From the NCBI GenBank assembly GCA_013003285.1, contig JABDJY010000365.1:1-11454 (forward strand): 11,454 nucleotides of DNA, in the 5' to 3' direction. The translations under genes were made by a program, and so were the position numbers. Shown piece by piece: positions 6,399 through 11,454 of this stretch (its first letter is position 1; the number at the start of each line of letters is the position of its first letter). The DNA comes from Alphaproteobacteria bacterium. GTDB taxonomy: Bacteria > Pseudomonadota > Alphaproteobacteria > UBA6615. The notes under the pieces are model-generated. The model saw only the letters and a program-made list of their open reading frames with translations. It was not told where the DNA came from and did not search any database.

Positions 6399-7040
6399 AT
6401 GAACCATTTGATTCTTCTGCGTCACGGCCAAAGTCAATGGAACCTGGAAAACCGCTTCACCGGCTGGTTCGACGTGGATCTGACCGAACAAGGTGAGGCC
6501 GAAGCCAAGAAAGCAGGCCAATTGATCAAGGATATTCATCTCGATCGTGTGTACACCTCGACATTGACGCGGGCCCGGCGGACCGCACAATTGGCGCTCA
6601 GCGAAGCAGAATCCGCCGGCGCCGATGTGGGCGACATCAAAAGCGGTGATGGTTGGAAGCTGATCGAGCATGACGATTTGCGCGAGCGCGACTACGGAGA
6701 CCTGGTGGGACTGAATAAGGCCGAAACCGCCGAGAAATATGGTGAGGAGCAAGTCCATCTGTGGCGCCGGGGCTTTGAGATCAAGCCACCGGGCGGCGAG
6801 AGCCTGGCCGATGTGGTGGAGCGCGTTCGTCCCTATTTCGAGAGCGAGATTTGGCCCCATGTGGCGGCCGGCGAAAATGTCCTGGTAGCCGCCCACGGCA
6901 ACAGTTTGAGAGCGGTTTTGGTAATAATTGGTGAGTATGATGCCGAAGACATACCCAATATCGAGTTACCGACCGGAAAACCGCTGGTTTTCGACATTGA
7001 AGGCGGCGAAAAGCAGCGCCATTACTATCTAGAGGAATAA
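6399..7040 (+). CDS. gpmA: 2,3-bisphosphoglycerate-dependent phosphoglycerate mutase
   Basis: GpmA interconverts 3- and 2-phosphoglycerate in glycolysis and gluconeogenesis through a phosphohistidine intermediate. From ATG 6399 the product has 213 residues, close to the short form found in many alphaproteobacteria and shorter than the 250-residue E. coli enzyme. Active-site elements are LLRHGQSQWN (Arg8, phosphate-accepting His9), NRFTGWFDVDLTEQG, YTSTLTRARRT, RERDYGDLVGLNK (Glu96), WRRGFEIKPPGGES and AAHGNSLRAV (His166). A GTG at 6378 would add seven residues (MSKWKYK). I prefer the ATG, because the protein then starts as is normal (MNHLILLRHG) and GTGGA lies about 8 nt upstream. It heads the right-hand transcription unit, and envC follows almost at once. 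This slot usually holds the unrelated cofactor-independent mutase in similar operons. Confidence 0.96.
   Translation: MNHLILLRHGQSQWNLENRFTGWFDVDLTEQGEAEAKKAGQLIKDIHLDRVYTSTLTRARRTAQLALSEAESAGADVGDIKSGDGWKLIEHDDLRERDYGDLVGLNKAETAEKYGEEQVHLWRRGFEIKPPGGESLADVVERVRPYFESEIWPHVAAGENVLVAAHGNSLRAVLVIIGEYDAEDIPNIELPTGKPLVFDIEGGEKQRHYYLEE
7031..7036 (+). promoter_or_regulatory. Shine-Dalgarno sequence for envC
   Basis: AGAGGA overlaps the last gpmA codons and ends 7 nt before ATT 7044-7046. No comparable motif precedes the next usual start, GTG 7086. This supports translation beginning at or near 7044. Confidence 0.6.
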
Positions 7041-7043
7041 GCC

Positions 7044-8354
7044 ATTAGCCCGCTCCGCCAATTAATCCGCCGTCTGGCGATTCCGGTGTTCGTCGCCGGC
7101 GCTATGCTGGCGAGCCCATTGGTTGGCAGCGCCTGGGCCGCCGATGATCCGGCGGCTACGCGTGGCAAATTGGACGATGTTCGCTCGGCTTTGGAGCGTG
7201 ACCGGGCGAATAAGGCGGCTCTCGATAGTGCGGCGTCCCGGCAGGCCGCTGAATTAACGCGGATTCAAACTGAATTAAGCGCGGCCGCGGCCGCGGCGCA
7301 GGCGCAAGAGGCCGCAATGACGTCGCTGGAGGCTGAAGTGCAGTCCCTGGCTGTCAAAAAAGAATTGAGAATCAAAGATTTAGCCACCCGAAAGGGTCAG
7401 TTGGGCGACACGTTGGCAGCTCTACAGCGTATGGCGTTGCGCCCCACTGCGGCGCTAATCGTCAGCCCGGGTGACCCCAATGACGTGATTCGCAGCGGAT
7501 TGTTGTTGCGCACCGCCGTTCCGCAAATCGAGGAGCAAACCAAGGCATTGCGCAGCGAAATCGCGGAAATCGCTGAAATTAGCCGGGAAATGGATGCAAA
7601 ACGCGACAAATTGCAGCTCGCCAGCCTTGGATTGGAGCGCGAACAAGGAAAACTCGCCGATTTAGCCAAGGCGAAGAAAAAGGCGCTGACGCAGACCGAG
7701 GCCGAGCGAAAAACAGCGCAGAAACGCATTGCCAAACTGGCCGCCGAAGCGAAATCGTTGGAAGAGCTGCTGGAACGGCTGAACAGCAATGTGGCTGCGG
7801 TGCCGCGCGCAAAGCCGAAAATCGATCAACCCGAGCCACGTCCGGCCCCGAAACTAGCCGGCGCGCCCAAATTACCGCCGATTACGTCGGCTCGCGGCAA
7901 ATTGACCGCGCCGGCGAGGGGTATTGTGGTTAAGAAATTCGGCGCCAAGACCGCCAGCGGCGGTAAAACCCGCGGTGTTACGTGGCAAACCCGCTCAGCC
8001 GCTGTTGTGGTGTCGCCGTGGGAGGGAAGGGTCGTATTTGCTGGCACTTTCCGCAATTTTGGCCGTATCCTGATCATTGATCACGGTGAAGGATTTCATT
8101 CGTTGATTGCGGGGCTTGAGCGCCTTGATGCACAATTGGACCAATGGGTATTGGCCGGCGAGCCTGTAGGAGTTGCCGGTGGTGAAACGACCGAAAATTC
8201 TCTAAAAAGAGAAGGTCGGGCCGGCAAGGGGCAAGGTGGCGGCGCGACGAAGAAAACTGGGGGAACAACTTTGTACGTCGAGCTTCGGCGCGACGGACAA
8301 CCGATCAACCCGCTGCCGTGGATCGCGGCGAGCACTGACAGGAAAAGTGGATAA
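7044..8354 (+). CDS. envC: EnvC-like murein hydrolase activator, apparent ATT start
   Basis: The product is a periplasmic coiled-coil protein with a C-terminal LytM/M23-like domain, the layout of EnvC, which activates cell-wall amidases at division. From ATT 7044 it has 436 residues. It begins (M)SPLRQLIRR, then a hydrophobic stretch and an AWA cleavage site at residue 32: a textbook signal peptide. Coiled coil runs from about residue 37 to 255, then a Pro-rich linker (250-285), then the LytM-like domain (KLTAPARGIVVKKFG to YVELRRDGQPINPLPW). The zinc-binding HxxxD is absent and the last HxH-type ligand is Tyr (LYVEL), so this is probably an activator and not a hydrolase. A Gly/Lys-rich insert precedes LYVEL. 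GTG 7086 is the first usual start but would lose the positive N-region. The first half is less GC-rich than its neighbours. The gene overlaps ctpA by one base. Confidence 0.88.
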   Translation: MSPLRQLIRRLAIPVFVAGAMLASPLVGSAWAADDPAATRGKLDDVRSALERDRANKAALDSAASRQAAELTRIQTELSAAAAAAQAQEAAMTSLEAEVQSLAVKKELRIKDLATRKGQLGDTLAALQRMALRPTAALIVSPGDPNDVIRSGLLLRTAVPQIEEQTKALRSEIAEIAEISREMDAKRDKLQLASLGLEREQGKLADLAKAKKKALTQTEAERKTAQKRIAKLAAEAKSLEELLERLNSNVAAVPRAKPKIDQPEPRPAPKLAGAPKLPPITSARGKLTAPARGIVVKKFGAKTASGGKTRGVTWQTRSAAVVVSPWEGRVVFAGTFRNFGRILIIDHGEGFHSLIAGLERLDAQLDQWVLAGEPVGVAGGETTENSLKREGRAGKGQGGGATKKTGGTTLYVELRRDGQPINPLPWIAASTDRKSG

Positions 8355-9634
8355 TGCGTAATCTAATAAAAGTAATGTCTGTGTTGACGCTATTGGTTGC
8401 GTTCCCAGCGACTGCCCCGGCTGCCAGTAATGAGGAAACTTTCCGCCAGTTGGAGTTGTTCGGCGACATCTTCGAACGGGTGCGCTCGTTCTATGTCGAT
8501 GAGACCGCGGACAAGGAACTCATCGAATCGGCGATTAACGGCATGCTGCAGTCGCTCGATCCCCATTCGAGCTATCTGAATGAAGAGAGCTTCCGCGACA
8601 TGCAGGTCCAGACCCGCGGCGAATTCGGCGGGCTCGGCATCGAAGTGACCCTGGAACAGGGTTTCGTTCGGGTAGTCTCACCCATCGACGACACGCCGGC
8701 GGCGCGCGCTGGCCTCGAGACCGGCGACTTTATCACCCATTTGGATGGTGAATCCGTCCTAGGCCTGAATTTGGCCGATGCGGTCGAGAAAATGCGCGGA
8801 CGGGTTGGTTCCGACATCAAGCTGACGATCCGCCGCGAAGGCCGTGAGGCCTTTGACGTCACTGTGACCCGCGACGTTATCCGCATTCAGTCGGTACGTT
8901 CCCGCGTCGAGGGCGACGTCGCCTATCTGCGTGTAACGGCCTTCAATGAACAAACCGATATTGGCGTCAAGCGCGAGATCGCCAAGATGCGCGATGAACT
9001 TGGCGACAGCATGTTGGGTCTGGTGCTCGATTTGCGGCGCAACCCGGGCGGTCTGCTCGATCAGGCGATCAAGGTCTCCGACGCATTTCTCGAGCGCGGC
9101 GAAATCGTCTCAACCCGCGGACGCGGCGACAACGATGCGCAGCGCTTCAACGCCAAACAGGGTGATCTGATCGACGGTCTGCCCATGGTCGTCTTGATCA
9201 ATGGCGGATCGGCTTCGGCCTCTGAGATCGTCGCCGGTGCGCTGCAGGATCATCGCCGGGCGGTGATCATGGGCACCCAATCCTTCGGTAAGGGATCGGT
9301 CCAGACTATCATGCCCATCCCCGGACATGGCGCCATGCGGCTGACCACAGCGGCCTATTTCACGCCGAGCGGACGCTCGATCCAGAAAACCGGCGTGACC
9401 CCGGATATCGAAGTAGAGCAGGCAAGGGTCGAAACGACGACTGAGCCGTCTCGCGTACGCGAAGAGGATCTACGAAACGCCCGCGACGGCGACGCCAACA
9501 CTGGCGAAGATGCCACCGAGCCCGATACATCGGTACCCGTTGCTTCGAATCAGGATTCCAATGATTATCAACTGGCTCGGGCGATCGACCTGTTGAAGGG
9601 CATCTCGCTCTACAACGTGCGCGTTACCAACTAG
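8354..9634 (+). CDS. ctpA: Carboxyl-terminal processing protease (S41 family)
   Basis: This periplasmic serine protease trims or degrades envelope proteins from their C-termini. The 426-residue product has a signal peptide (residues 1-24, ending APAAS), the N-terminal segment DPHSSYLNEESF, a PDZ domain (about 92-160, starting GGLGIEV) and the S41 catalytic core. By spacing to known family members the catalytic dyad is Ser288 in GGSASASEI and Lys313 in FGKGSVQ, with Gln317 as third residue. The end of the core reads MRLTTAAYFTPSGRSIQKTGVTPDI. An acidic, poorly conserved tail (about 355-400) follows, then a final helix. The ATG at 8354 overlaps the envC stop as TAATG, so the two are probably coupled. 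Next to envC, a role in controlling cell-wall enzymes is likely, by analogy with other Ctp/Prc proteases. Confidence 0.96.
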   Translation: MRNLIKVMSVLTLLVAFPATAPAASNEETFRQLELFGDIFERVRSFYVDETADKELIESAINGMLQSLDPHSSYLNEESFRDMQVQTRGEFGGLGIEVTLEQGFVRVVSPIDDTPAARAGLETGDFITHLDGESVLGLNLADAVEKMRGRVGSDIKLTIRREGREAFDVTVTRDVIRIQSVRSRVEGDVAYLRVTAFNEQTDIGVKREIAKMRDELGDSMLGLVLDLRRNPGGLLDQAIKVSDAFLERGEIVSTRGRGDNDAQRFNAKQGDLIDGLPMVVLINGGSASASEIVAGALQDHRRAVIMGTQSFGKGSVQTIMPIPGHGAMRLTTAAYFTPSGRSIQKTGVTPDIEVEQARVETTTEPSRVREEDLRNARDGDANTGEDATEPDTSVPVASNQDSNDYQLARAIDLLKGISLYNVRVTN

Positions 9635-9656
9635 GGAACGCCCGACCGCCAGTGAT

Positions 9657-9662
9657 GGAGGA
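9657..9662 (+). promoter_or_regulatory. Strong Shine-Dalgarno sequence before a TTG start
   Basis: GGAGGA ends 6 nt before TTG 9669-9671. It is the best ribosome binding site in the window and fixes the start of the following gene at an unusual TTG codon. Confidence 0.7.
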
Positions 9663-9668
9663 TAAGCC

Positions 9669-10991
9669 TTGAGCGATACCAGGCGTGAAGTTCGCTCGAG
9701 GTGGGGTGGCCCGGCTCGTCTGCCCCTTGCTCTGTCTGGGGTGCTGACCATATTCGCTGTCGCCCTGGCGGCGTTGGTCGTGATCGGCTCCGGTACCGAC
9801 GATACGCAGATCGCCCAGACCGAACCGGATGCGCACGCTGCGGCACCCGAAACTGCTGCGGCACCCGAAACTGCAGGGGCGACACCAAACGAACCCTCAC
9901 CTGCAGACCACGCGCCGGCCGAGGCGGCGCAGGACTCAGCGCCCGAACACGCAGCCGCCGAGCCGCCACCTCCGACGGCCGCAGAACCAACTCCGCTTGA
10001 GGCGCCAGCCACCGACCACGCGGCGACTGAGCCGGCAAATGAAGCGCCTGAACCCGCGCAGGCTGCCGAGCCGCCGAAATTGGAGTCCGTACAAGTCGCC
10101 AGCGCCGACAAGGATGATAACAACAATCCACCACAGGTCGCCGCCGTGCCACCGCCACCGTCCGTACCCGCAGGCAGTGGTGTCCTACCGCCGGCCCCTG
10201 ACCCGGGGCTGATCGAGCAAACCTCCGTCGGGCCATTACCGCGGATCGGCGACGATGGCCGCCTGCCGTGGCAGGTCTATGCGCGCCCGTTCGACAACCG
10301 CGACACCAGGCCCCGCATTGCCCTGATCGTGAGCGGGTTGGGCCTGTCCGGCGCGGCGACCGAGGCCGCGATCCAGGGGCTGCCGGGCGGCGTTAGTCTG
10401 GCGTTTCAGCCCTTCGCCGACGATCTGCAACAATGGATCCGCTTGGCCCGGGCGGCCGGACATGAGGTTTATCTCAACCTGCCGATGGAACCGGTCGACT
10501 TCCCGGCCAGTGATCCTGGACCGCGGGCCCTCTTCGTGGCCTATGCGCCGGAAGAGAATATCGAGCGTCTGGAATGGGCGCTGTCGCGGGTCAGCGGTTA
10601 TGTCGGATTGCTCAACCATATGGGTTCACGCTTCACCACGTCGCGCGAAGCCATGCTGCCGATCATGAATACCCTGGAACATCGCGGCCTGGCCTTCATC
10701 GACGCCCGCGTTTCCGCGCGCAGCGTGGCGACCACCCTGGCGACCGAAACGAATGTACCTCGGGCGATCAACGATCGTTTTCTCGATGCCCGTGAAGTCT
10801 CCCGCGGTACCGTCGATGCGCGGTTGGCCGAGTTGGAGAGCATCGCCAGCGAGGTCGGCGTCTCGGTGGGCATCGGCCAGGCCTTCCCGGTCACTATCGA
10901 GCGCATCCGCGAATGGGCGGCGACACTGAACGGCAAGGGCATTGTCCTCGCGCCGGTCTCTGCCGTTCTCGATCGTCAGGCGGATCGGTGA
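9669..10991 (+). CDS. Divergent polysaccharide deacetylase family protein (YibQ/DUF610), membrane-anchored
   Basis: The 440-residue protein starts with a short basic cytoplasmic end, a single membrane segment (about residues 19-40), then a very long Ala/Pro/Glu-rich linker (about 45-205), and ends in a divergent polysaccharide deacetylase domain (about 212-435). Domain landmarks are RIALIVSGLGLSGAATEAAI, GHEVYLNLPMEP, VGLLNHMGSRFTT, FIDARVSARSVA, and SVGIGQAFPVTIERIREWA. The usual metal-binding Asp pair after the first strand is replaced by Ser-Gly (IVSGLG), so enzyme activity is doubtful. E. coli yibQ also lies directly after envC, and its exact function is not known to me. The TTG start has a strong GGAGGA 6 nt upstream. 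An 18-bp exact tandem duplication lies in the linker. The stop overlaps the rppH GTG. Confidence 0.9.
   Translation: MSDTRREVRSRWGGPARLPLALSGVLTIFAVALAALVVIGSGTDDTQIAQTEPDAHAAAPETAAAPETAGATPNEPSPADHAPAEAAQDSAPEHAAAEPPPPTAAEPTPLEAPATDHAATEPANEAPEPAQAAEPPKLESVQVASADKDDNNNPPQVAAVPPPPSVPAGSGVLPPAPDPGLIEQTSVGPLPRIGDDGRLPWQVYARPFDNRDTRPRIALIVSGLGLSGAATEAAIQGLPGGVSLAFQPFADDLQQWIRLARAAGHEVYLNLPMEPVDFPASDPGPRALFVAYAPEENIERLEWALSRVSGYVGLLNHMGSRFTTSREAMLPIMNTLEHRGLAFIDARVSARSVATTLATETNVPRAINDRFLDAREVSRGTVDARLAELESIASEVGVSVGIGQAFPVTIERIREWAATLNGKGIVLAPVSAVLDRQADR
9838..9873 (+). repeat. Exact 18-bp tandem duplication inside the linker coding region
   Basis: CTGCGGCACCCGAAACTG occurs twice, head to tail (9838-9855 and 9856-9873), with no mismatch. 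It encodes AAPETA twice and keeps the frame. An exact copy suggests a recent slippage event in low-complexity sequence, so linker length may vary between strains. Confidence 0.85.
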
Positions 10992-11454
10992 CCCTGCGGC
11001 ACGACCGGCCCGACAGCCTGCACTACCGATTATGCGCCGGCGCCATGCTGTTCAGCGACAGCGGGCAAGTTTGGGTTGGCCAACGTATCGATACGCCCGA
11101 TGCCTGGCAGATGCCCCAGGGCGGCATCGATCCCGGTGAGGACCCCGCCGCGGCGGCCTTACGCGAACTGCAGGAAGAAACCGGCAGCGACAATGTGGCG
11201 CTGTTGGCCGAGGCTGAGGGCTGGTTTACCTACGATCTACCGCCTGCCTTGGCGGCGATGGCCTGGGGTGGAAAATATCGCGGGCAAATGCAGAAATGGT
11301 TCGCCTTCCGCTTTCTCGGCCACGATCAGGAAATTGATATTCATGGTGTCGAGAAACCGGAATTCGAGGCCTGGCAATGGGTCGATATCGCCGATGTGGC
11401 CGGTCTGATCGTCGATTTCAAACGGCCGGTCTATGAAGCTGTGGTGGCGGAGTT
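10988..11454 (+). CDS. rppH: RNA pyrophosphohydrolase (Nudix), 3' end outside window
   Basis: RppH removes pyrophosphate from the 5' triphosphate end of mRNA, which opens the way to RNase E decay. The frame is open from GTG 10988 to the window edge, giving 155 codons, close to the full family length of about 160-180. Residues 45-66 form the Nudix box, with Gly45, Glu51, Arg59, Glu60, Glu63, Glu64 and Gly66 in the required spacing. Before it stands RIDTPDAWQMPQGGID, and after it GWFTYDLP, RGQMQKWFAFRFLG and the C-terminal EFEAWQWVDI, all typical of RppH/YgdP. The GTG overlaps the preceding stop as GTGA, which points to coupled translation. No stop codon is seen before the edge. Confidence 0.95.
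   Translation, partial: MTLRHDRPDSLHYRLCAGAMLFSDSGQVWVGQRIDTPDAWQMPQGGIDPGEDPAAAALRELQEETGSDNVALLAEAEGWFTYDLPPALAAMAWGGKYRGQMQKWFAFRFLGHDQEIDIHGVEKPEFEAWQWVDIADVAGLIVDFKRPVYEAVVAE

Noticed and set aside
9470..10126. 218-codon minus-strand open frame rich in Ser, Ala and Gly
   Set aside because: It mirrors the Pro/Ala/Glu-rich linker of the plus-strand gene and the end of ctpA. The composition comes from that low-complexity coding sequence, and there is no ribosome binding motif.
1..11454. Novel defence, mobile or secretion system
   Set aside because: Apart from the crotonase-fold gene and the exporter, all genes are recognised housekeeping or envelope genes. No integrase, transposase, toxin-antitoxin pair, CRISPR repeat or att-like duplication is visible.

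Overview
The window is a GC-rich, tightly packed chromosomal segment that looks like an alphaproteobacterium, most likely of the Rhodospirillales type. This rests on the gene order obg-proB-proA-nadD-rsfS-rlmH followed by envC-ctpA-yibQ-like-rppH, on overlapping ATGA and GTGA junctions, and on an Obg protein that ends soon after its G domain. No taxon can be fixed from the sequence alone. There is no rRNA, tRNA, CRISPR array, integrase or insertion sequence.

Left part (1-5302, all plus strand): the 3' end of the GTPase gene obgE; proB (glutamate 5-kinase); a ten-helix EamA-type exporter gene placed between proB and proA; proA (glutamyl phosphate reductase); nadD (NaMN adenylyltransferase); rsfS (ribosome silencing factor); and rlmH (23S rRNA pseudouridine-1915 methyltransferase). 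ProB and ProA together make glutamate semialdehyde for proline. NadD serves NAD synthesis. ObgE, RsfS and RlmH act on the large ribosomal subunit.

Middle part (5303-7040): a minus-strand crotonase-fold gene, converging tail to tail on rlmH, has active-site features more like 6-oxocamphor hydrolase (a beta-diketone hydrolase) than enoyl-CoA hydratase. A 231-bp divergent intergenic region follows, then gpmA, a cofactor-dependent phosphoglycerate mutase. Related operons usually carry the unrelated cofactor-independent mutase here, so this looks like a swap of analogous enzymes at one locus.

Right part (7044-11454, plus strand): a cell-envelope group of an EnvC-like murein hydrolase activator with a degenerate LytM domain, a CtpA carboxyl-terminal protease, and a membrane-anchored divergent polysaccharide deacetylase (YibQ/DUF610 family) with a long Pro/Ala/Glu-rich linker. 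It ends in the start of rppH, a Nudix RNA pyrophosphohydrolase cut by the window edge.

The most unusual feature is at two gene starts. Both rsfS and envC lack an upstream ATG, GTG or TTG able to give the complete conserved N-terminus. Each instead has a good Shine-Dalgarno sequence 7 nt before an AUN codon (ATA at 4437, ATT at 7044). Either these are true non-canonical starts or both start codons carry a base error. I found no new multigene system; most of the window is housekeeping.
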